Shown here piece after piece: positions 22,557 through 31,127 of a stretch of DNA of 42,500 nucleotides (positions within the stretch are counted from its first letter, which is position 1; each line of letters opens with the position of its first letter). The stretch lies in the NCBI GenBank assembly GCA_902611815.1, contig CACMAZ010000007.1, forward strand, positions 1-42,500. Direction: 5' to 3'. Source of the stretch: an uncultured Pelagibacteraceae bacterium (GTDB lineage: Bacteria > Pseudomonadota > Alphaproteobacteria > Pelagibacterales > Pelagibacteraceae). The translations under genes and the position numbers were made by a program. The notes below the pieces were generated by a model. The model worked only from the letters and a program-made list of their open reading frames with translations, ran no database searches and had not been told where the DNA came from.

Positions 22557-24236
22557 ATGAAAACAAATAAAAAAATATTAGCCTTAAAATATAGACCCCA
22601 AGTTTTTGATGAGCTAGTTGGGCAAAATATCATTGTGGAGGCAATAAAAAAATCAATTTCATTAAACAAAATTCCTAACGCATTTTTATTTACTGGTATA
22701 AGAGGTGTTGGAAAAACTACAATTGCAAGAATTTTAGCTAAATCTCTTAATTGTTTAGATCCAAAAAATAATAATTGTTTAAATAATACGTGCGATAATT
22801 GTAATCAAATTTCAGAGTCTAGACATATCGACGTTCTTGAGATGGATGCTGCTAGTAAAACAGGAGTAGATGATGTTAGAGATCTTATTGAGTTTTCAAG
22901 ATATGGACCAACATCATCAAAATATAAAATATTTATAATTGATGAGGTGCATATGTTGAGTAAGCAAGCATTTAATGCTTTGCTTAAAACTTTAGAAGAG
23001 CCGCCTGAATATTTAAAATTTATTTTTGCAACTACTGAAGTTAATAAAATACCTATTACAGTGCTCTCTAGATGTCAAAGATTTGATTTAATAAGAATAA
23101 GCTTTGATGAATTGCTAAACTTTTTAAAAAAAGTGGTTTCAGCGGAAAAAAAAAATTTGAATGAGGAGATACTAAAACTTATTGTTAGAATATCTGAAGG
23201 ATCAGTGAGAGATTCTTTATCTTTACTCGATAGAATATTACTAAGCATCGAAGAAGACGGAGGTAAATTGGATTTAAAATCTGCTCAAGAAATATTTGGC
23301 TATTTTGATAAAAGTTATGTTTTAGACATTATTTATGAGACTTTAAAAGGCAACGAGGAAAAAGTTTTAGAATTATATAAAAATATTTACAATCAAGGAA
23401 TAGAACCAAAACTATTTATAAATAATTTTCTTGAAATACTTTATTGTATAAAAAATTACAAAAATATAAATGATCTTAATTCGTCTTTAGATTTTTCAGA
23501 TTCTGATAAAAAAAGAATTGAGGACTTGGCGAATAAAGTTGATAATAAGACAATATTGTTATTCTGGGAATTTTCTGTAAACATACTAGATGAAATCAAC
23601 TTAGTTTCAAATCAACACTTGGCAGTAGAAATGTTTCTAATAAGATTAATGTACTTAAACAAAGAAAATCTGGAGGAAATTACACCTATTAAGAATTTAA
23701 ATGATAAAGATAACATCCAAAAAAGTCAATTAATAGATAAAGATTATGAAAATAAATTAGAAAAAAATAACAATGATAATAAAACGATTAATCAAATCAA
23801 GTTTTCTTCACAAGAGCAAGAAAAACTTGAAATAGATGATCAAAAATTATTAGATAAAACAAACATAAATTCTTTTTCAGACTTAATATTAATTTGTACA
23901 TCAAAAAAAGAAATTAAGTTAAAATTTGAATTAGAAAATAATGTAAACCTAATTAGCTTTAAGAATAAAAATATTGAGATCTCTTTTAATGAAAACTTGG
24001 ATAAGAACTTTATTAAGAATTTAACATCTAAATTGTTAGATTGGACCGGCGAGAGGTGGATTATTACCCTATCAAAAAAAATTGGTTCAATAACAAGGAG
24101 AGAACTAGAAACAAATAATAAAAAAAATGAAATAAAGGTTTTAAAAAATTCTGATGAATACAAAAAAGCTATTACCCTATTTCCGGACCTTGAAATTGTT
24201 AATGTAGAAAATTTGAAGGATAAAAATAATGACTGA
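22557..24236 (+). CDS. dnaX: DNA polymerase III subunits gamma/tau
   Basis: 559 residues from the ATG at 22557; the frame is open six codons further upstream but that stretch lies in the SRP RNA. The clamp-loader AAA+ module has ALKYRPQVFDELVGQ, the Walker A GIRGVGKTT (47-55), four Cys of the zinc module, Walker B with IIDEVHMLSKQAFNALLKTLEEPP, and the SRC arginine-finger motif VLSRCQRFDL. It loads the beta clamp and couples polymerases. The C-terminal third (about 360-559) is low-complexity, Asn- and Lys-rich, then a weakly conserved domain. It overlaps ybaB by eight bases. I see no well-supported frameshift site for a separate gamma product. Confidence 0.94.
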   Translation: MKTNKKILALKYRPQVFDELVGQNIIVEAIKKSISLNKIPNAFLFTGIRGVGKTTIARILAKSLNCLDPKNNNCLNNTCDNCNQISESRHIDVLEMDAASKTGVDDVRDLIEFSRYGPTSSKYKIFIIDEVHMLSKQAFNALLKTLEEPPEYLKFIFATTEVNKIPITVLSRCQRFDLIRISFDELLNFLKKVVSAEKKNLNEEILKLIVRISEGSVRDSLSLLDRILLSIEEDGGKLDLKSAQEIFGYFDKSYVLDIIYETLKGNEEKVLELYKNIYNQGIEPKLFINNFLEILYCIKNYKNINDLNSSLDFSDSDKKRIEDLANKVDNKTILLFWEFSVNILDEINLVSNQHLAVEMFLIRLMYLNKENLEEITPIKNLNDKDNIQKSQLIDKDYENKLEKNNNDNKTINQIKFSSQEQEKLEIDDQKLLDKTNINSFSDLILICTSKKEIKLKFELENNVNLISFKNKNIEISFNENLDKNFIKNLTSKLLDWTGERWIITLSKKIGSITRRELETNNKKNEIKVLKNSDEYKKAITLFPDLEIVNVENLKDKNND

Positions 24237-24546
24237 TTTTAATAAAATATTGGAAAAAGCAAAAGAAATAGAGTTAAAGGTTAAAGAAAGCCAAGAAAAA
24301 ATAAAAAATATTAAAGCAGAAGGTTCCTCAGGTGGAGGTGATGTAAAAATAGTTTTAAATGGAGATGGTGAAATCGAAAGTTTGCATATTTCGGAAAATA
24401 TTTTTAGAGATGAAAAGTCTTTGTTAGAAGATTTAATAATTGCAGCTCATAATAATGCAAAAAATAATTTAAAATCCAAAACTTCAGATGAACTTTCTAA
24501 AGTTACAGGAGGTTTCGGAATACCTGGTTTTAAGTGGCCTTTATAA
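24229..24546 (+). CDS. ybaB: Nucleoid-associated protein, YbaB/EbfC family
   Basis: 105 residues, the usual length. The N-terminal helix (about 5-30) is rich in Glu and Lys, then SSGGGDVKIVLNGDGEIESLHIS gives the central strand pattern and the C-terminus ends in GGFGIPGFKWP, the conserved Gly-rich tail of the family. It binds DNA as a dimer. The dnaX-ybaB-recR order is conserved across bacteria. It starts inside the last eight bases of dnaX and ends three bases before recR. Confidence 0.93.
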   Translation: MTDFNKILEKAKEIELKVKESQEKIKNIKAEGSSGGGDVKIVLNGDGEIESLHISENIFRDEKSLLEDLIIAAHNNAKNNLKSKTSDELSKVTGGFGIPGFKWPL

Positions 24547-24549
24547 ATT

Positions 24550-25146
24550 ATGATGGAATTAAAAGAAATCGATGAATTAATTAAAGCTGTATCAAAATTT
24601 CCAGGATTGGGACCTAAGTCTGCAAAAAGGATAATTCTAAAACTTATAAACAACAAAGATGAAATTATGAAACCCACAATAAATGCTTTGGCAAATGTAT
24701 ATAAAAATATTTCAAGATGTAATAATTGTGGCACACTAAAGTCTTTAAAAGAAGAATGTGAAAATTGTAATAATTTTCAAAAAAAATATTCTAAAATTTG
24801 TGTTGTCGAAAATATCGCAGATCAGTGGAGCATAGAAAGTACAAACATTTTTAGAGGTTATTTCCACATTTTAGGTGGCACCATTTCTGGAAAAATGGAT
24901 AAAAGCCAAAGAGTGCTTATTGACTCTCTTAAAGAAAGAGTAAAAAATCAAAAAATAGAGGAGGTCATTGTAGCAACAAGCGCCACAGTCGAGGGACAAA
25001 CTACAGCTTTTTATATTGAGGAAACTCTTAAAAATACGAAGGTAAAAATTTCTAAATTAGCTCAAGGACTCCCTGTAGGAGGAGAGATCGAAAGTTTAGA
25101 TGACGGGACATTATTTTCAGCTTTTAAAAATAGAACCCAAATTTAA
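24550..25146 (+). CDS. recR: Recombination protein RecR
   Basis: 198 residues. The N-terminal helix-hairpin-helix region (LIKAVSKFPGLGPKSAKRI) is followed by a four-Cys zinc finger (CNNCGTLKS and CENCNNF) and a Toprim domain (ICVVENIADQWSIE, then YFHILGGTIS) and the C-terminal Walker-like segment LAQGLPVGGEIESLDDGTL. With RecF/RecO it loads RecA on gapped DNA. Two ATG codons lie in tandem at 24550 and 24553; either may be used. The stop overlaps that of the convergent malate synthase in a shared TTAA. Confidence 0.95.
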   Translation: MMELKEIDELIKAVSKFPGLGPKSAKRIILKLINNKDEIMKPTINALANVYKNISRCNNCGTLKSLKEECENCNNFQKKYSKICVVENIADQWSIESTNIFRGYFHILGGTISGKMDKSQRVLIDSLKERVKNQKIEEVIVATSATVEGQTTAFYIEETLKNTKVKISKLAQGLPVGGEIESLDDGTLFSAFKNRTQI

Positions 25147-27299
25147 TTTTTTTTCAAATATCTGTTAGCGTGCAATAGTGGTTCAGTATAACCAGAAGGT
25201 TGATCTTTTCCTTTAAAAACTAAATCACATGCTGTCTTGAAAGCTATTGATTTTTCGAAATTTGGTGACATTTTTTCATATCTTTGATCACTTTTATTTT
25301 GATCATCAACTATTTTTGCCATTTTTTTCATAGTTTCTAAAACTTGAACATTAGTACATATTTTGTGGTGAAGCCAATTTGCAATATGTTGCGAGGAGAT
25401 TCTTAAAGTTGCTCTATCCTCCATTAAACCAATGTTATTAATATCTGGAACTTTTGAACAACCTATACCACTGTTTATCCATCTAACAACATAACCTAAA
25501 ATTCCTTGACAATTATTTTCTAATTCATTCCTTATGTCATCCAAATTCCAAACTGGTTTAGATATAATAGGTATGGACAACAATTTATCTAAATCAAATC
25601 TAATTTTTTTTCTTATTTTTTTATGTACATCAAAGACATTTACTTTGTGATAATGCATAGCGTGAAGAGTTGCAGCAGTTGGTGAAGGTGTCCAAGCACA
25701 ATTTGCTCCAGATTTTGGATGTCCAATTTTTTGATTTAACATATCTTGCATTTTGTCTGGTGCAGCCCACATCCCTTTTCCAATTTGGGCTTTTCCCGAA
25801 AATCCACATTCTAATCCAATTTTTACGTTATTATTTTCATATGCCTTTATCCAATTAGAATTCTTCATATCACCTTTTCTCATCATTGGACCCGCCTCCA
25901 TTGAGGTGTGCATTTCATCTCCGGTTCTATCCAAAAAACCGGTATTAATAAAAACTACTCTTTTTTTAACTTTTTCTATGCATTGTTTTAAATTTGAACT
26001 GGTTCTTCTTTCCTCGTCCATTATTCCAATTTTTATAGTATTTTGTTTAAGTTTTAAGACATCCTCAACCTTTGAAAATATTTCATCTGCAAAAGAAACC
26101 TCGTCTGGACCGTGCATTTTTGGTTTAACTATATAAATAGAGCCTGCCTTCGAATTTTTTTTGGCACTTAAGTCATGAAGACAAGCGGCTGAAGTAATAA
26201 ATGCGTCTAATATACCTTCTGGAACTTGCGTTTTGTCTGAAAAAAGAATGGCGGGAGTTTTCATTAGATGACCAACATTTCTATTTAGAAGCAAGGCTCT
26301 ACCATGTAACTTAATATCTTTTCCACTAGAAGAAATATAATTTCTATCTGAATTTAAAATTCTTACATATTTTTTTCCTAATTTTTCAAATTTTACTTTT
26401 AAATCTCCTTTCATTAACCCTAACCAATTTCTGTATCCTAAAACTTTATCCTCAGCATCAACCGCCGCCACACTATCTTCATGATCAATAATTGTAGATA
26501 CAGCTGACTCTATAACTAAATCACTAAGACCTATAGGATCATTGTTAGCACTAAAAGCGTAAGGATTTATTATTAATTCAACATGTAGATTATTATTTAC
26601 TAAAAGGACGCCTTTCAATTTTCTATTAGCTGATCTATATCCCTTATATTGTTTTATATTTTTAAGCCTTACAATTTTATTATTCATTTTTAAAATAAGC
26701 TTATGCTTAACTATTTTTAAATCATTAATTTTTTTCCATGATCCATTTTTGAGTGGAAAAATTTCATCTAAAAAATCTCTACAATATCTAATTACTTTTC
26801 CTCCCCGTATAGGATTATATCTGTTCTCTAATTTTACCGAACCTATAGCATCAGTTCCATAAAGAGCATCATATAAACTACCCCATCTAGCGTTAGCTGC
26901 ATTTAAAGCATATCTAGCATTAGATATAGGAACCACTAACTGAGGCCCAGGTATTTTTGCGATTTCATCATCAACATTTTTAGTTTGTATCTTAAAGTTG
27001 GTACTTTTTTTTTTTAAGTAACCAATTTCTAAAAGAAAATTTTTATATTTATTAAAATTAAATTTTTTGTCTTTATTATTTACGTGCCATTGATTTATTA
27101 AATTTTGTAAATTTGATCTTGTATTTAATAATTTTTCATTTTTAAGTCTTAATTGATATAGCGATCTGTCTAAACCATGCCAAAACTGCTTAGGTTTAAT
27201 TTTTGTTTTCCTCAATAGCTCCTTGTTTACAAAGTTATACAAAACTTTGCTCACAAACAATTTTCTAACAGGCTTATATTGATTTAGATTTTTATTCAT
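25143..27299 (-). CDS. glcB: Malate synthase G
   Basis: 718 residues, normal for the monomeric G form. Landmarks: PGPQLVVPISNARYALNAAN, RWGSLYDALYGTDAIG, GRALLLNRNVGHLM, GIMDEERRTS with the catalytic Arg and acidic residues, GFLDRTGDEMHTSMEAGPM, and the C-terminal domain ending HANRYLKK. It condenses glyoxylate with acetyl-CoA to malate, letting the cell use glyoxylate or glycolate. In cultured SAR11 this gene has been described as controlled by a glycine riboswitch; the 107-base leader here shows no such element. It is transcribed alone, convergent with recR and divergent from accA. Confidence 0.96.
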   Translation of the reverse strand: MNKNLNQYKPVRKLFVSKVLYNFVNKELLRKTKIKPKQFWHGLDRSLYQLRLKNEKLLNTRSNLQNLINQWHVNNKDKKFNFNKYKNFLLEIGYLKKKSTNFKIQTKNVDDEIAKIPGPQLVVPISNARYALNAANARWGSLYDALYGTDAIGSVKLENRYNPIRGGKVIRYCRDFLDEIFPLKNGSWKKINDLKIVKHKLILKMNNKIVRLKNIKQYKGYRSANRKLKGVLLVNNNLHVELIINPYAFSANNDPIGLSDLVIESAVSTIIDHEDSVAAVDAEDKVLGYRNWLGLMKGDLKVKFEKLGKKYVRILNSDRNYISSSGKDIKLHGRALLLNRNVGHLMKTPAILFSDKTQVPEGILDAFITSAACLHDLSAKKNSKAGSIYIVKPKMHGPDEVSFADEIFSKVEDVLKLKQNTIKIGIMDEERRTSSNLKQCIEKVKKRVVFINTGFLDRTGDEMHTSMEAGPMMRKGDMKNSNWIKAYENNNVKIGLECGFSGKAQIGKGMWAAPDKMQDMLNQKIGHPKSGANCAWTPSPTAATLHAMHYHKVNVFDVHKKIRKKIRFDLDKLLSIPIISKPVWNLDDIRNELENNCQGILGYVVRWINSGIGCSKVPDINNIGLMEDRATLRISSQHIANWLHHKICTNVQVLETMKKMAKIVDDQNKSDQRYEKMSPNFEKSIAFKTACDLVFKGKDQPSGYTEPLLHANRYLKKN

Positions 27300-27386
27300 G
27301 ATTCTATAGTATTTTATTTAAATCTATATTTACAAGGATTATTTATGTTAATATTATCGCAATCATTATATTGCCTTTTTTTTAAA

Positions 27387-27392
27387 TATAAT
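27387..27392 (+). promoter_or_regulatory. Possible -10 element of accA
   Basis: A perfect TATAAT at 27387-27392 lies 14 bases before the accA ATG. No good -35 is at 16-18 bases upstream. Just before it, a weak 5-pair hairpin (27359-27374) followed by eight T residues points the same way. In this background the match may be chance. Confidence 0.3.
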
Positions 27393-27406
27393 GAATATTA
27401 ATATAC

Positions 27407-28525
27407 ATGAAAAGCTATTTAAATTTTGAAAACGAAATAAAAAATATTGAGGCAGAAATTGATAAACTAAAAGATCCATATAACAATGGAGGAATATCTT
27501 CTGTTAATACTGATAGAATTGACAAATTGCAATCAGATTTAGACAAAAAATTAAAAGATATTTACTCTAATCTTGATCCTTGGCAAACAACTTTAGTCGC
27601 CAGACACGAAGAGAGACCAAAATCTAAATTTTTTATTGATAATCTTTTTGAGAACTTTTTCCCTTTATCCGGAGACCGATTATTTGGTGAAGATAAGTCA
27701 TCCATTGCAGGTCTAGCAAACTTTGAAGGACACTCAGTCATGATTATTGGACAAGAAAAGGGTGATGATTTGGATACTAGAATAGAAAGAAATTTTGGCA
27801 TGATGAGACCAGAGGGATACAGAAAATCGATTAGATTAATGAAAATTGCAGATAAATTTGGTTTACCTGTAATAATATTTATTGATACACCAGGAGCATA
27901 CCCAGGTGTGGGCGCTGAGGAAAGAGGTCAAGCAGAAGCGATAGCGAAATCGATAGAGTGTTCTTTAAGTATAAGTGTTCCAACTATATCAATAATTATA
28001 GGCGAAGGCGGATCTGGCGGAGCAATCGCCTTAGCATCATCAAGTAAAATTTTAATGTTCGAAAACGCTATTTATTCAGTTATTTCACCAGAGGGATGTG
28101 CATCAATATTATGGAGAGATCCTAAAAAAACTTTAGAAGCTGCAACTGCAATGAAACTCACTTCTAAAGATTTACTAGAATTAAAAATTATTGATGAAGT
28201 CATATCTGAGCCAAACGGGGGCGCTCACAGAGACAGAGAATTAACACTTTCAAAAGTAAAAAAATCAATAAGTAAAAATTTAGAAGAATTGACAACTATG
28301 TCCAGACAAGAAATTATTGAACATAGGAAGAATAAGTATCTAAATATTGGAAGAGACAAAGGCCTTTCAAAAAACCTATTATCTTCTGATGATTTATTTT
28401 CCGGCAAAGTTACCAATATTTTTAATGTTAAAGAAAAATTTGGAAAAAATAAGACTTATATTTTTACACTAATAATTTTGTTTGGTATTTTATCAATATC
28501 TCTATTTCAATTATACTTTAGATAG
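27407..28525 (+). CDS. accA: Acetyl-CoA carboxylase carboxyltransferase alpha subunit with C-terminal membrane segment
   Basis: 372 residues, against about 320 in typical members. Residues 1-310 are canonical: FENEIKNIEAEIDKL at the N-terminus, DPWQTTLVARHEERP, the biotin/CoA site FIDTPGAYPGVGAEERGQAEA, GEGGSGGAIAL and YSVISPEGCASILW. After the usual end there is a linker (about 310-348) and then a hydrophobic helix, TYIFTLIILFGILSISLFQL (about 350-369), ending in a few residues. This looks like a single tail anchor. The partner AccD (4815-5744) lacks a membrane segment. Overlaps the convergent secA by 15 bases. The catalytic role is secure; the anchor is unusual. Confidence 0.93.
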   Translation: MKSYLNFENEIKNIEAEIDKLKDPYNNGGISSVNTDRIDKLQSDLDKKLKDIYSNLDPWQTTLVARHEERPKSKFFIDNLFENFFPLSGDRLFGEDKSSIAGLANFEGHSVMIIGQEKGDDLDTRIERNFGMMRPEGYRKSIRLMKIADKFGLPVIIFIDTPGAYPGVGAEERGQAEAIAKSIECSLSISVPTISIIIGEGGSGGAIALASSSKILMFENAIYSVISPEGCASILWRDPKKTLEAATAMKLTSKDLLELKIIDEVISEPNGGAHRDRELTLSKVKKSISKNLEELTTMSRQEIIEHRKNKYLNIGRDKGLSKNLLSSDDLFSGKVTNIFNVKEKFGKNKTYIFTLIILFGILSISLFQLYFR

Positions 28526-31060
28526 AGAACCGCAACAATGCTTGTATTTTTTATTTGAACCACAGAAGCATAACTCATTTCTACCAATTTTTTTTTTATT
28601 TTTATTTATTATTTTTTCACTTGTTTTAGGTTTTATGGCATCTTCAGCGATTCTTAAATTCAACAACAGTACCAAAGTATCTTGCCTAATCTTATCCATC
28701 AAATTTTTGAATAACTCAAAAGATTCTTTTTTATATTCAACCAAAGGGTCTCTTTGGCCGTAAGACCTTAAACCGATTACTTGTCTAAGTTGTTCAAGGT
28801 ATTGAATATGATTCTTCCAGTTTAAGTCTATAATTTGCAAAAATATCTTCCTCTCAAGATCTTTGTTACCAGGCTCAGAAATTTTAGAAATTCTATAATC
28901 TCTTTTATTTAAGAACATGCCTTTAATTGCATCATGAATTTCATTATTACTTGAGGATAAAATTTTATTTAAATAATTTTTGTCGTTATTTTGTAATAAA
29001 ATTTCAAATTTACCTTTCAAAACTTTATTTTTTTCAACATCTACAGATTTATTTTTTTCGATTAAAACTTGTTTTGTTTCATCCTCGAGAAGCTTATCTA
29101 TAAATTTGGTTATTTCCTCTGTGCCTAAAATTTTCTTTCTTTGATTGAAAATTACTTGTCTTTGATCATTAAGCACATTATCAAATTTTAATAGAGATTT
29201 TCTTATGTCAAAATTTCTTGCCTCTACCTTTTGTTGAGCTCTCTCCAGGGCTTTATTAATCCAAGGATGATCAATACTTTCACCATCTTTAAGTCCGAGT
29301 TTTTCTAACATATTATTGATAGACTCTGAGCCAAAAATTCTCATTAAATCATCCTCTAGGCTTACGAAGAAAATTGAATTTCCTTCATCTCCTTGTCTGC
29401 CCGATCTTCCTCTTGCTTGGTTGTCAACCCGCCTAGATTCCATTCTTTCAGTGCCAATAACATATAAACCACCCAGTGATTTTACTTTATTTTTCTCATC
29501 ATTTAGTTCAACATTATTTTTATTTTCTGAATTAAATTTTTTACCACCAAGTTTAATATCTACACCTCTTCCAGATATACTTGTTGTTATTATTACAGAA
29601 TTTAATTTGCCAGCATTAGCAATAATTTCAGCTTCTTTCTCATGATTTTTTGCATTTAAAACAGTGTGTTCGATATATTTCTTTTTCAAAAGTTCAGAGT
29701 ATATCTCTGATTTATCGACACTAGATGTGAAAACTAAAGTGGGTTGTCCTTTTTTGTTACATTCAATAATTAAATCAACAATTGCTTTTTGTTTCTCTGC
29801 TTCAGTCCTAAATATTTTATCATTAAAATCTTTCCTAATCATCTTTTTATTTGTCGGAATTGATACAACATTTAAATTATAAATTTCAAAAAATTCTTGG
29901 CTTTCTGTCAAAGCTGTCCCAGTACAACCTGATAGTTTTTCATACAGTTTGAAGTAGTTTTGATAGGTGATTGAAGCAAGGGTTTGATTTTCTATTTCAA
30001 TATTAACATTTTCTTTTGCCTCAATTGCCTGGTGTAGTCCGTCCCCATACCTTCTCCCCTCTAATATTCTGCCAGATAATTCATCTACGATTTTGATTTT
30101 ATTGTCAGCTAAAACATAGTCCTTATCTTTCTTAAAAATAAAATTTGCCTTTAAAGCTTGATTTACATGATGAACTATATGAAGATTTGCAGGGTCGTAA
30201 AAATTATTATTTTTTAAAATTCCAATATTACTTAAAATTTTTTCTATATTATCAATACCACTATTAGTAAGTATTATAGTTCTATCTTTCTCGTCAATTT
30301 CGTAATCAGATGACTTTAAATTTTTTACAAAATTATTTATAGATCTATATTGCTTACTTGTATCTTCAGATTGTCCCGAAATAACCAATGGTGTTCTCGC
30401 TTCGTCTATAAGACAAGAATCAATTTCATCAACTATTGCGTAATTTCTATTTTTTTGAACAATCTGACTTAATGAAAGTTTCATATTGTCTTTTAAATAG
30501 TCAAAACCTAGTTCGCTATTAGTAGCATATGTAATATCGCAATTATAATTTTTTAATCTTTCTTCATCGTCTTGATAATTATTTATAAAACCACAACTGA
30601 CTCCTAAAAAATTATAAATTTTTGACATGTCTTCACAGTCCCTTTTAGCAAGGTAATCATTTACAGTCACAACATGAACTCCTTTTCCATACAGTGAATT
30701 TAAATATGCAGCTAGAGCAATTGTGATAGTTTTACCTTCACCAGTTTTCATTTCAGCAATTTTACCTTGATGTAAAACTATGCCTCCTAATATTTGAACG
30801 TCAAAATGTCTCTCCCCTCTTTGTCTTTTAGATGCTTCTCTCACTAATGCAAAAGCCTCACACAGCATATCATCACTAAGGGATCCATTTACTAGTTTTG
30901 ATTTTAAACTATTGGTTTTGATCGGAAAATCTTTGTTGTCTAATTTTGAAACCTCACTTTCAAGATTATTTATCCTTTTTAAAAGATGTTGGATTTTATC
31001 AATCTCATTTTGATTACTACTTCTAAATATTCTACTGATAAAACTTATAGGATTTAGCAT
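28511..31060 (-). CDS. secA: Preprotein translocase ATPase SecA
   Basis: 849 residues. The DEAD-like motor has Walker A in MKTGEGKTI (105-112), VNDYLAKRD, the Walker B region DEIDSCLIDEARTPLVISG, GRGVDIKLGGK and the QARGRSGRQGD motif. The C-terminal zinc-binding tail RNELCFCGSNKKYKHCC (C-x-C then CC) binds SecB and phospholipid. It drives secretion through SecYEG. It is transcribed alone; 67 bases separate its start from the divergent argJ. The 3' end overlaps accA. Confidence 0.97.
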   Translation of the reverse strand: MLNPISFISRIFRSSNQNEIDKIQHLLKRINNLESEVSKLDNKDFPIKTNSLKSKLVNGSLSDDMLCEAFALVREASKRQRGERHFDVQILGGIVLHQGKIAEMKTGEGKTITIALAAYLNSLYGKGVHVVTVNDYLAKRDCEDMSKIYNFLGVSCGFINNYQDDEERLKNYNCDITYATNSELGFDYLKDNMKLSLSQIVQKNRNYAIVDEIDSCLIDEARTPLVISGQSEDTSKQYRSINNFVKNLKSSDYEIDEKDRTIILTNSGIDNIEKILSNIGILKNNNFYDPANLHIVHHVNQALKANFIFKKDKDYVLADNKIKIVDELSGRILEGRRYGDGLHQAIEAKENVNIEIENQTLASITYQNYFKLYEKLSGCTGTALTESQEFFEIYNLNVVSIPTNKKMIRKDFNDKIFRTEAEKQKAIVDLIIECNKKGQPTLVFTSSVDKSEIYSELLKKKYIEHTVLNAKNHEKEAEIIANAGKLNSVIITTSISGRGVDIKLGGKKFNSENKNNVELNDEKNKVKSLGGLYVIGTERMESRRVDNQARGRSGRQGDEGNSIFFVSLEDDLMRIFGSESINNMLEKLGLKDGESIDHPWINKALERAQQKVEARNFDIRKSLLKFDNVLNDQRQVIFNQRKKILGTEEITKFIDKLLEDETKQVLIEKNKSVDVEKNKVLKGKFEILLQNNDKNYLNKILSSSNNEIHDAIKGMFLNKRDYRISKISEPGNKDLERKIFLQIIDLNWKNHIQYLEQLRQVIGLRSYGQRDPLVEYKKESFELFKNLMDKIRQDTLVLLLNLRIAEDAIKPKTSEKIINKNKKKIGRNELCFCGSNKKYKHCCGSLSKV

Positions 31061-31127
31061 TTTTTAATTTTTCATATACATTAATATTTAAATAATTATA
31101 TAGTTATAAATTAATAAATTTAAACAT

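Noticed and set aside
23146-23155. Run of ten A in dnaX as a programmed frameshift giving gamma
   Set aside because: It falls near codon 200, within the AAA+ module, too early for a functional gamma subunit; A runs are common in this genome.
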